Assembly: GCA_040754375.1 (NCBI GenBank)
Contig: JBFMCT010000006.1
Span: 27,062 to 91,061, forward strand
Source of the DNA: Actinomycetota bacterium
GTDB lineage: Bacteria; Actinomycetota; Acidimicrobiia; Acidimicrobiales; AC-14
Length of the DNA stretch: 64,000 nucleotides
Direction of reading: 5' to 3'
Part shown: positions 31,000 to 41,156 of the stretch, in pieces
Layout of the letters: every line of letters begins with the position of its first letter
Numbering within the stretch: the stretch's first letter is position 1
Position numbers and translations under genes: made by a program
Notes under the pieces: generated by a model
Database searches by the model: none
The model's input: the letters and a program-made list of their open reading frames with translations, nothing else
Told to the model about the DNA's origin: nothing

Positions 31000-31638
31000 G
31001 TGGAGACCATCCCCCTCAAGACCGACCTCCTGGTGCCGGGCGACGACATCGTCGATGTGGCCCGCCGGGCGCTCGACACCGCGGGGGTCAAGCCCGAGGC
31101 CACCGACGTCCTCGCCATCTCCGAGAGCCCCCTGGCCATCACCCAGGGCCGCATCGTCGACATCGACAAGGTGAAGCCCGGGGTGGCGGCACGCGTGCTG
31201 TGCCGCTTCTTCGATTTCGACAGCAGCCTCTCGACCCCCTACGCGGCCCAGACGGCCATGAACGAGGTCGGGCAGTGGCGGTTCGTGCTCGCCTTCGTGG
31301 TGGCCGCCCCCGGGCGCCTGATCGGGCGGCGGGGCGACTTCTACCGGCTGGCCGGTCGCCAGGTGGCGTGGATGGACGACGTCCCGGGCACCATGCCCCC
31401 CTACACCCAGCACATCATCCTCGGCCCCGACGACCCTGCGGGGGTGGCCCGGCGGGTGGCGGGCGAGCTGGGCTGCGGGGCCGCGGTGGTCGACGCCAAC
31501 GACCTGGGTTACGTCGAGATCTTGGGGGCGTCGGCGTTCTTGGACCGGGCCGCCCTGGCCGAGGCCCTGCGCCCCAACCCCGCGGGTAACGACGACCAGC
31601 AGACCCCGCTCGTGCTCGTGCGGCTGGGCCGGCGGTGA
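31000..31638 (+). CDS. CofE-like F420-0:gamma-glutamyl ligase family protein
   Basis: The N-terminus reads IPLKTDLLVPGDDIVDVARR and then VLAISESPLAITQGRIVDID, with later GRRGDFYRLAGRQVAWMDD and YTQHIILGPDDP. This matches the F420-0:gamma-glutamyl ligase (pfam01996) family in its shorter stand-alone form. True CofE/FbiB adds glutamates to coenzyme F420; stand-alone relatives may have another substrate, so F420 is not certain. GTG at 31000 follows GGGAG closely. The stop is coupled to the next gene by GTGA. Confidence 0.75.
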   Translation: METIPLKTDLLVPGDDIVDVARRALDTAGVKPEATDVLAISESPLAITQGRIVDIDKVKPGVAARVLCRFFDFDSSLSTPYAAQTAMNEVGQWRFVLAFVVAAPGRLIGRRGDFYRLAGRQVAWMDDVPGTMPPYTQHIILGPDDPAGVARRVAGELGCGAAVVDANDLGYVEILGASAFLDRAALAEALRPNPAGNDDQQTPLVLVRLGRR

Positions 31639-32126
31639 AGCGCCTGCTGGTCATGGGCCTGCCCGCGGCTGCCGCCCTGGTGGCCGGGGGCTGGGCCGCT
31701 TTGGTCAGGGCCCAAGGCGACAGCCTCATGGCCGTCGAACCCTCTGAGCTCACCGGGATCAGCCAGCCGCCGTCGACCACCGGCCCGGGCCTGTCCGTCC
31801 ACGGCGAAGCGACCATCCGCAACCAGGGCAAGGCGGGCGGGGTCGTCCACCGCGTCGAGGGGCGCCTGGTGGGCGGTGGCCCGGGCCGGGTGCTCGTGAC
31901 CCGCAAGGACAGCGCCACCCCCGAGCGGGGCTGGTGGCGGTCGCTGTGCCTCACCCCCGGGGAGGCATGCGTGGCCGAGGTCGACATCGAGCTCGACGGT
32001 CCCCCCGAGGGCCCGCTGGTCGTCGAGCTCGACGTCCACGAGATCGGCCGCCGCCTCAAGGTCCAACGGGTGGCCCGCCTGGCCGTACCGCTGCCGGCCC
32101 CGGCGGCCGCTACCGCAGGGCCTTGA
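31635..32126 (+). CDS. Secreted or membrane-anchored protein of unknown function
   Basis: This 163-residue product has an N-terminal signal/anchor (MKRLLVMGLPAAAALVAGGWAAL), then a beta-rich domain with LSVHGEATIRNQGKAGG, VLVTRKDSAT and VVELDVHEIGRRLKVQRVAR. I do not recognise the family; the pattern suggests one Ig-like sandwich. GTG at 31635 overlaps the stop of the CofE-like gene (GTGA). Its last 17 nt overlap the convergent peroxiredoxin gene. Confidence 0.65.
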   Translation: MKRLLVMGLPAAAALVAGGWAALVRAQGDSLMAVEPSELTGISQPPSTTGPGLSVHGEATIRNQGKAGGVVHRVEGRLVGGGPGRVLVTRKDSATPERGWWRSLCLTPGEACVAEVDIELDGPPEGPLVVELDVHEIGRRLKVQRVARLAVPLPAPAAATAGP

Positions 32127-32559
32127 GCAGGTTGGCCGACGTGTCCTTGGGCGACACCTTGTACCAGGCGTGCTCCACGTTGCCGGCCTCGTCGACCAGG
32201 AAGGCCGACCGGATGATGCCCATGTACTTGCGCCCGTAGAGGCTCTTCTCGCCCCACACGCCGTAGGCCTCGGCCACCGCGTGGTCGGGGTCGGACAGCA
32301 GCGGGTACCCGAGCCCGTACTTGGCGTCGAACTTGGCCTGGGCCGCCGGCTTGTCGGGGCTGATGCCGACGACGGCCGTGCCTGCGATGTCCCCGGCCAC
32401 GTCCCGCAGGCCGCACGCCTGGGCCGTGCACCCGGGCGTGCTCGCCTTCGGGTAGAAGAAGATCAGCGTGCGCACCTTGGCCTCCGACAGCGTGAAGGGC
32501 TCGCCCTTCTGGTCGAGCAAAGTGAAGTCGGGGGCCTTGTCACCGGGTCCGAGAGCCAT
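32110..32559 (-). CDS. bcp: Peroxiredoxin, Bcp/PrxQ type
   Basis: Opening residues MALGPGDKAPDFTLLDQKGE and the active site FFYPKASTPGCTAQACGLRD hold the peroxidatic Cys and, five residues later, the resolving Cys of PrxQ/Bcp enzymes. VVGISPDKPAAQAKF, GLGYPLLSDPDHAVAEAYGV and RSAFLVDEAGNV complete the fold. Length 149 is typical. It reduces hydrogen and lipid peroxides using thioredoxin-like donors. ATG at 32559 is chosen over a longer frame. Confidence 0.95.
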   Translation of the reverse strand: MALGPGDKAPDFTLLDQKGEPFTLSEAKVRTLIFFYPKASTPGCTAQACGLRDVAGDIAGTAVVGISPDKPAAQAKFDAKYGLGYPLLSDPDHAVAEAYGVWGEKSLYGRKYMGIIRSAFLVDEAGNVEHAWYKVSPKDTSANLLKALR

Positions 32560-32726
32560 CCGGTCACCGTAGGCGCCCGCCGGGGGATGGCGCACCGGGG
32601 ACAGCGCCCGGGCCGGTTCGCAGAGGCCCTTGGACCGGAGGTCTGCGTGATCTCGGGTACGGCTGCTGCTCGTTCGGCCCGCTGCCGCGGGGGTGGCAGG
32701 CGCCCGCGGTCGGGGCGCCTCGCCCG

Positions 32727-33557
32727 TCAGTCGGGAGCCGGGACCGGATCGGCCGTGGCCGGGGCGGCGGGGGCGGCGGGGGCGGCGGCCTGGGAGTGGA
32801 AGCCACCGTCGACGTGGACGACCTCGCCGGTGGTGGCCGGGAAGAGGTCCGACAGCAGGGCCACGCACGCCTTGGCCACCGGGGCGGCGTCGCGGGTGTC
32901 CCAGCCCAGGGGGGCTCGGGCCTCCCACGTGTCCTCGAAGAGGGAGAACCCGGGGATGCTGCGGGCGGCCACCGTGCGCAGGGGGCCGGCCGACACCAGG
33001 TTCACCCGTACGCCCCGGGGGCCGAGGTCGCGGGCCAGGTACCGAGAGGTCGACTCCAGGGCGGCCTTGGCCACGCCCATCCAGTCGTAGCCGGGCCACG
33101 CCTGGGTGGCGTCGAAGTCGAGCCCCACGATCGACCCGCGGCCCGCTCGCTGCATGAGGGGCAGGACGGCCTCGGCCAGGGCCTTGAGCGAGTAGGCGGA
33201 CACGTGCAGGGTGCGGGCCACGTCGTCCCACCCGGCCCGCAGGATGTCGCCGCCCAGGCACGTCTCGGGGGCGAAGGCCACGGCGTGGACGGCGCCGTCG
33301 AGCGACCCCCAGCGGCCGGTCAGGTCGTCGGCCAGGGCGGCCAGGTGCGATGGCTCGGTCAGGTCGAGCTCGAGCACGTCGGCCGGGCGGGGCAGGCGCC
33401 CGGCGGCCCGCTTGGTTATCGACATGGCCCTCCCGAACGAGGTCAGCACGATGTCGGCGCCGTGCTCCTGGGCCTCACGGGCGATCGAGAAGGCGATGGA
33501 GGACTCCGCCAGCACCCCGGTGACCAGGATGCGCTTTCCGTCGAGCAGGGCGGTCAC
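32727..33557 (-). CDS. fabI: Enoyl-ACP reductase, InhA/FabI type
   Basis: This NADH-dependent enzyme carries out the last reduction of each fatty acid elongation cycle. The N-terminus LLDGKRILVTGVLAESSIAF closely follows mycobacterial InhA, and YDWMGVAKAAL holds the catalytic Tyr and Lys with six residues between. The core length fits; the C-terminus has an added Ala/Pro-rich tail after GGFHSQ. GTG at 33557 lies after a GGAG. It is the last gene of the FAS II operon, 13 nt after the carboxyltransferase gene. Confidence 0.93.
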   Translation of the reverse strand: MTALLDGKRILVTGVLAESSIAFSIAREAQEHGADIVLTSFGRAMSITKRAAGRLPRPADVLELDLTEPSHLAALADDLTGRWGSLDGAVHAVAFAPETCLGGDILRAGWDDVARTLHVSAYSLKALAEAVLPLMQRAGRGSIVGLDFDATQAWPGYDWMGVAKAALESTSRYLARDLGPRGVRVNLVSAGPLRTVAARSIPGFSLFEDTWEARAPLGWDTRDAAPVAKACVALLSDLFPATTGEVVHVDGGFHSQAAAPAAPAAPATADPVPAPD

Positions 33558-33570
33558 GGGCGGTGGCTCC

Positions 33571-34952
<1,382 letters not shown>

Positions 34953-34956
<4 letters not shown>

Positions 34957-36221
34957 GTCGGGGGCGGGCCCAGGACCAACGAGGCGTTGTGGCCGCCGAA
35001 CCCGAACGAGTTCGACACCACCGGCCCGGGAGCCACCTCCCGGGGCGAGCCCGAGACGACGTCGATGGCCAGATCGGGGTCTTCGCGCTCGTGGTTGGCG
35101 GTGTGGGGCACCACGCCGTCGCGCAGGGCCAGGAAGGCGGCCACCGCCTCGATGGCCCCGGCCCCGGCCACCAGGTGGCCGGTGACGCCCTTGCCCGAGG
35201 TGACGGGCACGGCCCGCTCGCCGAAGACCTTGGTGACGGCCGACGCCTCGGAGGCGTCGTTGAGCGGGGTCGAGGTGCCGTGGGCGTTGACGTGGGCCAC
35301 GGCCGGCGGCTCCAGGCCGGCATCGGCCAAGGCCCCGAGCATGCAGGCCGCCGCCCCTGCGCCCCCGGGAGCGGGGGCGGTGATGTGGTAGGCGTCGCTG
35401 GTGCGGGCGTAGCCCAGCACCTCACCCCAGATCCGGGCGCCCCGGGCCACGGCGTGGTCCCACTCCTCGAGCAGCAGGAACCCGGCGCCCTCCCCCATCA
35501 CGAAGCCGTCACGGTCGGGGTCGAACGGGCGGGACGCGTGCCGGGGGTCGTCCACCCGGCTGGACAGGGCGCCCATGCGCCCGAAGGCCGACATGGCCAG
35601 CGGCGTGATGCACGCCTCGGTGCCGCCGGCCAGGACCACGTCGGCCGCCCCGTGGCGGATGAGCAGGGCACCCTCGCCGATCCCGTGGGACCCGGCCGCG
35701 CAGGCCGTGGTGACGCACAGGTTGGGCCCCGTCCACCCCATCTTGAGCCCGACCGTGCCAGCGGTGGCGTTGGCCATCATCATGGGCACCAGGTAGGGGC
35801 TGACCCGGCCCGACCCCCGCTCGAACAGGTTGCGGTCCTGCTCCTCCAGGGTCATGAGCCCGCCCACCCCACTGCCCACGAACACGCCGCAGCGGGCCGG
35901 GTCGGTGGTGCGGGAGATGGCCTCGCCGCCGGCGTCGGCGAAGGCGTCCATGGCCGCGGCCAGGCCCAGCTGGGTGCAGCGGTCGGCGTGGCGGGCCTCT
36001 TTGAAGTCGAGGTAAGGCGAGAGGTCGAACTCGGGGACCTCGCAGGCGAACCGGAAGGGCTCGGGCAGGATGGTGGCATCGAAGCGGCGGATGGGCCCGG
36101 CGTTGGACCGCCCGGCCAGCAGCGACGCCCAGTAGGTCTCCAGGTCGGTGCCGGCCGGGGTCTTGACCCCCATGCCCGTCACCGCCACCCGCCGGCGCCC
36201 TCCGGGGGCGGGCTCGGTCAC
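34953..36221 (-). CDS. fabF: Beta-ketoacyl-ACP synthase II
   Basis: FabF condenses malonyl-ACP with growing acyl-ACP chains. The Cys-His-His triad is seen in VTTACAAGSHGIG, VNAHGTSTPLND and GKGVTGHLVAGAGAIEAV. GSGVGGLMTLEEQ and NSFGFGGHNASLVL are also family blocks. The 422-residue length is normal. GTG at 36221 overlaps the acpP stop by GTGA, and its own stop overlaps the carboxyltransferase start, so all three are coupled. Confidence 0.96.
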
Positions 36222-36487
36222 CCGGCGGCGCCCTTCTCGGCCGGCGTGCCCGCCATCTCCAGCACGAGGTCGGCAGCCTGGCCGATGGTGGTGATGCCCT
36301 CCAGCCTCTCCTCGGGGACCTTCACCTCGAACCGGTCCTCGACCGCCATCACGAACTCGACGAGGCCCAGGCTGTCCACATCGAGGTCCTCGTCGAAGCG
36401 CGCGCCCTCGCTCACCTGGTCACGGCTGACGCCCAGCAGCTCCACCGCGACGTCCGCCAGACCTGCAAGTACTTCCTCGCGCTCCAT
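36218..36487 (-). CDS. acpP: Acyl carrier protein
   Basis: The 89-residue acidic protein contains DLDVDSLGLVEFVMAVEDRF; the Ser in DSLGL is the 4'-phosphopantetheine site. It carries the acyl chain for all FAS II steps. Most ACPs have DSLD/DSLE here; the Gly is a small variation. GGAGGA lies before the ATG at 36487. A short C-terminal tail rich in Ala, Gly and Lys follows the last helix. A promoter candidate lies in the 90-nt gap upstream. Confidence 0.95.
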   Translation of the reverse strand: MEREEVLAGLADVAVELLGVSRDQVSEGARFDEDLDVDSLGLVEFVMAVEDRFEVKVPEERLEGITTIGQAADLVLEMAGTPAEKGAAG

Positions 36488-36538
36488 CGATCTCCTCCGA
36501 CTTCTGTCTCCCGACGACCCTTCGACTCGGGTCGGCCA

Positions 36539-36567
36539 ACTCTAGTGACGCTTTCCCCCGGTTATTT
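36539..36567 (-). promoter_or_regulatory. Weak internal promoter candidate before acpP
   Basis: On the minus strand AAATAA (36567-36562), a 17-nt spacer and TAGAGT (36544-36539) precede acpP by about 50 nt. The -35 match is poor. The 90-nt gap between fabG and acpP is the largest in the operon, where the other junctions are tightly coupled, which makes extra transcription of acpP plausible. Confidence 0.25.
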
Positions 36568-36577
36568 CACCCCCGGG

Positions 36578-37357
36578 TCAGTGGCCCATGCCCAGGCCGC
36601 CGTCGACGGGGATGACGGCACCGGTGACGTAAGCGGCCGCGTCCGAGCACAAGAAGGCGACCACGGCGGCCACCTCCTCGGGCGTTCCGAACCGGGCCAG
36701 GGGGGTCTGGCGGGCCATCTCCTGGCGGCGGGCTTCGGGCAGGGCGTCGGTCATGGCCGTCGAGATGGGCCCGGGGGCCACCACGTTGGCCGTCACGTTG
36801 CGCGAGGCCAGCTCCCGGGCCACCGACCGGGTGAGGCCGATCAGGCCGGCCTTGGCCGCCCCGTAGTTGACCTGGCCGGCCGACCCCGACATGGCCACCA
36901 CCGAGCTCATGGTCACGATCCGGCCCCAGCGGGCGCGCACCATGCCCGCCGAGGCCCGCCGGACGGTGTTGAAGGCCCCGGTCAGGCTGGTGGTTATGAC
37001 CTCGTCCCACTGGCTGTCGTCCATGCGCAGCAGCAGGCCGTCGCGGTTGACCCCGGCGTTGGACACGACCACCGTGGCCCGGTCCGCCCAGCGACCCTCG
37101 ACCTCGTCGAAGGCGGCGTCGACCGAGGCCCGCTCGCGAACGTCGGCCCTGACGGCCCACGCCTCCCCGCCCTCGGCCTCGCACCGGGCCACCGTGGCGG
37201 CCGCACCGTCGTGGTCGTGGCCGTAGAGGACGGCCACCCGGTGGCCACCGGCGGCCAAGGCCACCGCGCAGGCCCGCCCGATGCCCCGAGACGCGCCGGT
37301 GACGACGGCGATCCGGCCGGCGGCTGCGGCCGCGGCCGCGGCTGCGTCAGGCGTCAA
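36578..37357 (-). CDS. fabG: 3-oxoacyl-ACP reductase
   Basis: A short-chain dehydrogenase with RIAVVTGASRGIGRACAVAL (Rossmann Gly motif), VSNAGVNRDGLLLRM, catalytic Ser in VTMSSVVAMSG, and YGAAKAGLIGLTRSVA with Tyr and Lys. It ends YVTGAVIPVDGGLGMGH, as FabG does. It reduces 3-oxoacyl-ACP with NADPH. TTG at 37357 overlaps the fabH stop (TTGA); the start is followed by an Ala-rich stretch before the first strand. Length is 259 residues. Confidence 0.94.
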   Translation of the reverse strand: MTPDAAAAAAAAAGRIAVVTGASRGIGRACAVALAAGGHRVAVLYGHDHDGAAATVARCEAEGGEAWAVRADVRERASVDAAFDEVEGRWADRATVVVSNAGVNRDGLLLRMDDSQWDEVITTSLTGAFNTVRRASAGMVRARWGRIVTMSSVVAMSGSAGQVNYGAAKAGLIGLTRSVARELASRNVTANVVAPGPISTAMTDALPEARRQEMARQTPLARFGTPEEVAAVVAFLCSDAAAYVTGAVIPVDGGLGMGH

Positions 37358-38481
37358 ACCGCGCCCCGCAGGCGGGTGCGGGCCGCGCCCCCCAGGCCGG
37401 CCAGGCCTCCCAGGCCACCGAGACCGGCCCGGGCGGCCTCGGGAACGGGGTCGAGAGGACCTGGAGCTTCCCCCGTCCACCGCAGCACGGCGCTGGCCCA
37501 CGACATGCCCGCCCCGAACCCCGACAGCAGCACGAGGTCACCGGGCTGGATGAGGCCGGCGTCGGCCGCCTCGGCCAAGGCCAGGGGCACCGACGCGGCC
37601 GACGTGTTGCCGTAGCGGTCGATGTTGACGAAGGCCCGTTCGGGGGCGATGCCCAGCCGGGCGGCGGCCGCGTCGATGATGCGGGCGTTGGCCTGGTGGG
37701 GGACGAACAGGGCCACGTCCGAGGCGCGGGCGCCGGCCTGGGCCAGGGTGCCCTCGGCCGAGTCGACGATGGCCCGGACGGCCCGCCGGAAGACCTCCTG
37801 GCCCTCCATGCGCAGGTAGTGCTGGCCGGACTCGACGGTCTCGACGGTGGCCGGCATACGGCTCCCGCCTGCGGGCAGGGTCAGCAGGTGGGCGGCCGCC
37901 CCGTCACAGCCCAGGTCCCAGGCCAGCAGGCCTGGTTCCTCCGACGGGGTGACCACCACCGCCCCGGCCCCGTCACCGAACAACACGGCCGTCGAGCGGT
38001 CGGTCCAGTCGGTGATGCGCAGCAGGGTCTCCGAACCGATCATGAGCACGGCGTCGAGGCCGGCCGTCCCCACCAGCGAGGACGCCAGCACCAGGCCGTA
38101 CACGAAGCCCGAGCAGGCGGCGTCGACGTCGAAGGCGCCGCAGCGCAGGTCGAGCCCGTCCTGCACGTAGGCGGCCGTGAACGGGATGGGCTGGTCGGGG
38201 GTGACGGTGGCCACGATGCAGGCCCCTATGTCGGCCGGGGTGAGGTTGGCCCGCTTGATGGCCGCGGCCCCGGCGTCGATGGCCAGGCTGGCCGTGGTCT
38301 CGCCCGGCCCGGCCACCCGGCGCTCACGGATCCCGGTTCGCTCGACGATCCACTCGTCGCTGGTCTCGACCCGGTCGACCCAGTCCTGGTTCGTGAGCCG
38401 GCCCTCGGGGACGGCGATGCCCCAGCCCGTGACGGCCGCGTGTCGCCCCGGCGGTGGTGTGAACCGCTGGGGGCCGTTCAC
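37354..38481 (-). CDS. fabH: Beta-ketoacyl-ACP synthase III
   Basis: KAS III starts chain synthesis from acyl-CoA and malonyl-ACP. Catalytic residues are visible: Cys in DVDAACSGFVYGLVLA, His in VPHQANARIID and Asn in NIDRYGNTSAASVPLAL. TSDEWIVERTGIRERR is the usual N-terminal block. The core ends near SWASAVLRW; a 35-residue Gly/Leu/Ala/Arg tail follows, unusual for the family. GTG at 38481 overlaps the stop of the biotinyl-like gene (GTGA). Confidence 0.94.
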   Translation of the reverse strand: MNGPQRFTPPPGRHAAVTGWGIAVPEGRLTNQDWVDRVETSDEWIVERTGIRERRVAGPGETTASLAIDAGAAAIKRANLTPADIGACIVATVTPDQPIPFTAAYVQDGLDLRCGAFDVDAACSGFVYGLVLASSLVGTAGLDAVLMIGSETLLRITDWTDRSTAVLFGDGAGAVVVTPSEEPGLLAWDLGCDGAAAHLLTLPAGGSRMPATVETVESGQHYLRMEGQEVFRRAVRAIVDSAEGTLAQAGARASDVALFVPHQANARIIDAAAARLGIAPERAFVNIDRYGNTSAASVPLALAEAADAGLIQPGDLVLLSGFGAGMSWASAVLRWTGEAPGPLDPVPEAARAGLGGLGGLAGLGGAARTRLRGAV

Positions 38482-38738
38482 ACGCTGCGGAGCCAGGCGA
38501 CGGGCTGGCCCTCGCGGACCCGCTCGCCGGCATGGGCCATCAGGCCCATGAGGAACCCGTTGAAGGGGCTGCGCACCGGGGTCGACTGGCCGGCGCCGTC
38601 GACGAACCCGATCACCTGCTCGGCGTCGAGGGTGTCGCCCTCGGGTGCCGCCCCGCCGTTGGGACGGAAACGGCCCGCGGCAGGCGCCACGATCACCCGC
38701 TCGGGTACCGCCAGCCGTTCGCCAGTCTCGATCGTCAA
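38478..38738 (-). CDS. Biotinyl/lipoyl-like domain protein without any lysine
   Basis: This 86-residue product shows the two quasi-repeats of a biotinyl/lipoyl domain: VIVAPAAGRFRP with a later EGDTLDAEQVIGFVD, and VRSPFNGFLMGLMAHAGERV followed by REGQPVAWL. In carrier proteins the turn between them holds the modified Lys (as in AMKM). Here it reads DGAGQSTPV, and the whole protein contains no Lys, so it cannot be biotinylated or lipoylated. TTG at 38738 overlaps the fabD stop (TTGA) and the stop overlaps the fabH GTG, so it is firmly inside the operon. It may be a structural or regulatory relic of a BCCP. Confidence 0.75.
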   Translation of the reverse strand: MTIETGERLAVPERVIVAPAAGRFRPNGGAAPEGDTLDAEQVIGFVDGAGQSTPVRSPFNGFLMGLMAHAGERVREGQPVAWLRSV

Positions 38739-39694
38739 CAGACCTCCAGGGGGGTTCGAACGGTTTCGGCATCGGCGGGCACGGCCACGTTACGGACGGG
38801 CACGCCGGTCAGCGTGCGGCGGGCCAAGCCGGCCAGCACGTTGCCGGGACCGACCTCGACGAGCGAGGTGGCTCCCAGGCGGGAAAGGGTGAGTAGGCAC
38901 TCCCGCCAGCGCACGGGCGAGACGAGGTGGTCGGCCAGTTGGGCCGGCCACACGGACGGGTCGGTGTGGGCGCGGGCATCGACGTTGGACACGACCGGGG
39001 CCGAGCCGGCCCGGAAGGGGGCGGCCGCCAGCGCCGGGCGCAGGGCCTCGGCCGCCTCGGCGAACAAGGGGGTGTGGAAGGCGCCACCCACGTTGAGAGG
39101 CACGACCCGGCGGACGCCAAGGTCCCGGGCCCGCTGGCAGGCCGCCTCCAGGCCGTCGGGGGAACCGCCGATCACGACCTGGCCGGGGGCGTTGTCGTTG
39201 GCCACCCAGGCCTGGGGGTGGGCGGTGCACGCGTCCTCGGCCTGGTCCAACTCGGCCCCGATCAGGGCGGCCATGCGCCCGGGGTGGCGGTCGACGGCGT
39301 CCTGGGTGGCCCGCGCCCGCTGGGCAGCCAGCACGACCCCGTCCTCCAGCGACAGGGCCCCGGCCGCCACCAGGGCCGTCAACTGCCCCAGGGAGTGACC
39401 GGCGAAGGCCACCACCGGGCCCTCGCCGTCGCCCAGCGCCAGCTCGCCGGCCACCATGTCCCAGGCCATGAGCGAGCACAGCAGGACCGACAGCTGGGCT
39501 TCGAGGGTGCGGGCCAGGACCTCAGCGGGGGCTTCGAGGAGCAGGTCGCCCAGGGGCCGTCCCAGGGCGGCCTCGGCCCGCTCGACGACCGTCCAGTGCG
39601 GGGTGGCGCGCCACACGGCGCCCATCTGGGCGTGCTGCGTCCCCTGGCCGGGGAAGATGACGGCGGTTCCCACGCGGATTTGCCCCTCGTCCAT
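38735..39694 (-). CDS. fabD: Malonyl-CoA:ACP transacylase
   Basis: FabD loads malonyl groups on ACP. The 319-residue protein has VIFPGQGTQHAQMGAVW at the N-terminus, the nucleophile Ser in FAGHSLGQLTALVAAGAL, Arg in ARATQDAV, and the catalytic His in GGAFHTPLFAEAAEAL. ATG at 39694 is the first gene of the FAS II operon; a longer frame upstream lacks homology. The 70 nt before it separate it from trpA and should hold the operon promoter, which I could not pinpoint. Confidence 0.95.
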   Translation of the reverse strand: MDEGQIRVGTAVIFPGQGTQHAQMGAVWRATPHWTVVERAEAALGRPLGDLLLEAPAEVLARTLEAQLSVLLCSLMAWDMVAGELALGDGEGPVVAFAGHSLGQLTALVAAGALSLEDGVVLAAQRARATQDAVDRHPGRMAALIGAELDQAEDACTAHPQAWVANDNAPGQVVIGGSPDGLEAACQRARDLGVRRVVPLNVGGAFHTPLFAEAAEALRPALAAAPFRAGSAPVVSNVDARAHTDPSVWPAQLADHLVSPVRWRECLLTLSRLGATSLVEVGPGNVLAGLARRTLTGVPVRNVAVPADAETVRTPLEVC

Positions 39695-39764
39695 CTGAAA
39701 GTACGAGCCCGACGCATGTGACCCCCCGGGGGGCGCGAGGGTTACAAACGGGCGACAGGGCGCG

Positions 39765-40547
39765 TCACGAGGCGTCGAGGCTGGCCCGAAGACTGGCCAC
39801 GAACTCGGCCGCGCCCGACGGCCCGGCACCCTCGAGGACCCTTCTGACCAGGGCCGATCCCACGATCACGCCGTCGGCGAAGCCGGCCGCCTCGGCCGCC
39901 TGGGCAGGCGTCGACACGCCCACGCCCAGCAGCACCGGCTTGTCCGTGCACGCCTTGAGGCGCCTGCCCATGACCGCCGCCTGGCCGCTCAGGGACTCCC
40001 GCTCGCCGGTCACGCCCATCACCGCCACCCCGTAGACCCAGCCCTGGGACCGCCCGCAGATGACCGCCAGCCGGTCGTCGGGCGTGGTGGGAGCAGCCAG
40101 CAGCACGGTCTCCAGTCCGGCGCCGGCCGCCGGGCCGGCCCACTCGTCGAGCTCGTCCACCGGCAGGTCGGGGAGGATCACCCCTCCGACCCCGGCCTCG
40201 GCCAGGGCGGCCGCGAACCGGGCCGCACCGGGGCGCAGCACCACGTTGGCGTAAGTCATGACCACCACGGGGACCTCGAGGTCGAGCCCGGACAGCCCGG
40301 CCACCACCGACCCGGGGGTCGCTCCCGCGGCCAGGGCCCGGGCCGAGGCCTCCTGGACGGTCGGCCCGTCCATGACGGGGTCGCTGAACGGGATGCCGAC
40401 CTCGACGGCGTCGGCTCCCGCCTCGGCGATGGCCGAGAGGACATCGAGCCAGTCCGCCCCCAGCCCACCCGTCACGTAAGGGACCAGGAGCTTTCGCCCC
40501 CGTTCCCGCTTGGCCCTCAGGGCCGCCTCTATGGGCCCGATGGCCAT
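39765..40547 (-). CDS. trpA: Tryptophan synthase alpha subunit
   Basis: TrpA splits indole-3-glycerol phosphate and channels indole to TrpB. Motifs: LLVPYVTGGLGADWLDVLSA, catalytic Glu in GADAVEVGIPFSDPVMDGP, VILPDLPVDELDEW with the second catalytic Asp, YGVAVMGVTGERE and GVGVSTPAQAA for phosphate binding. Length 260 is normal. A PadR-type regulator gene lies between it and trpB, which is not the usual arrangement of an adjacent trpBA pair. Confidence 0.95.
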   Translation of the reverse strand: MAIGPIEAALRAKRERGRKLLVPYVTGGLGADWLDVLSAIAEAGADAVEVGIPFSDPVMDGPTVQEASARALAAGATPGSVVAGLSGLDLEVPVVVMTYANVVLRPGAARFAAALAEAGVGGVILPDLPVDELDEWAGPAAGAGLETVLLAAPTTPDDRLAVICGRSQGWVYGVAVMGVTGERESLSGQAAVMGRRLKACTDKPVLLGVGVSTPAQAAEAAGFADGVIVGSALVRRVLEGAGPSGAAEFVASLRASLDAS

Positions 40548-40580
40548 GGACGCCGACAGTAACTGCTGGCGGCGTCCCTC

Positions 40581-41057
40581 TCAGGTGGCCGAGCGCCGGC
40601 CCCGGCGGGCCCGGCGGGCGGCAGGGGCGGGGGCCTGGGCCTGGCCGTCGCCGGCCGGGGCCTGGCCGTCGGCCGGCGGGGCCTGGTTCACCAACGGGGC
40701 GGGCCGAGGGGGCGGGGCGGCGGCCGCCAGTTCGCGGTAGCGGGCCTGGAACTGGTCGATGAGGGTTCGCAGGCCCTCGAGGTCGTCGGACGCCTGGTCG
40801 AGCGCGGCCCGGCCCTCGTCGGTCAGCTCGTAGACCCGGGGGACGGGACCGGACTGAGGGGCCGACCAGGCCGAGGTGACCAGGCCGGCCTCCTCCAGCA
40901 TGCGCAACTCCCGGTACACCGGGCCGGGGCCAGCCAGGTCGAAACCCCACTGCTTGAGCCTGTCGGTGACCTCGTAGCCGTGGCTCGGGTTCTCGCCCAG
41001 CAGCAGCATGAGACATCCCGTCATGAACGGGCGCCTCTGCACAAGCCTGTTCTGCAT
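40581..41057 (-). CDS. PadR-family transcriptional regulator within the trp cluster
   Basis: The 158-residue protein has a PadR winged helix (FMTGCLMLLLGENPSHGYEV, GPGPVYRELRMLEEAGLVTS, PRVYELTDEGRAAL) followed by a helix and a disordered Ala/Pro-rich, basic C-terminus (PADGQAPAGDGQAQAPAPAA, then RRARRGRRSAT). The basic tail could add nonspecific DNA contact. GGTGGAGG 8 nt upstream supports ATG at 41057 over GTG at 41072. An AT-rich stretch at 41095-41124 upstream may be its promoter and operator. A long hairpin separates it from trpB. Confidence 0.85.
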   Translation of the reverse strand: MQNRLVQRRPFMTGCLMLLLGENPSHGYEVTDRLKQWGFDLAGPGPVYRELRMLEEAGLVTSAWSAPQSGPVPRVYELTDEGRAALDQASDDLEGLRTLIDQFQARYRELAAAAPPPRPAPLVNQAPPADGQAPAGDGQAQAPAPAARRARRGRRSAT

Positions 41058-41156
41058 CGAGTGGGCCTCCACCGCCGCCTTGCCCCCAGGTCGTCTCTAT
41101 ATGTGGAAGGCCTACAGTACATCCACGAGTAGCGCCCGCAAGTCGGTAACCCCGCG

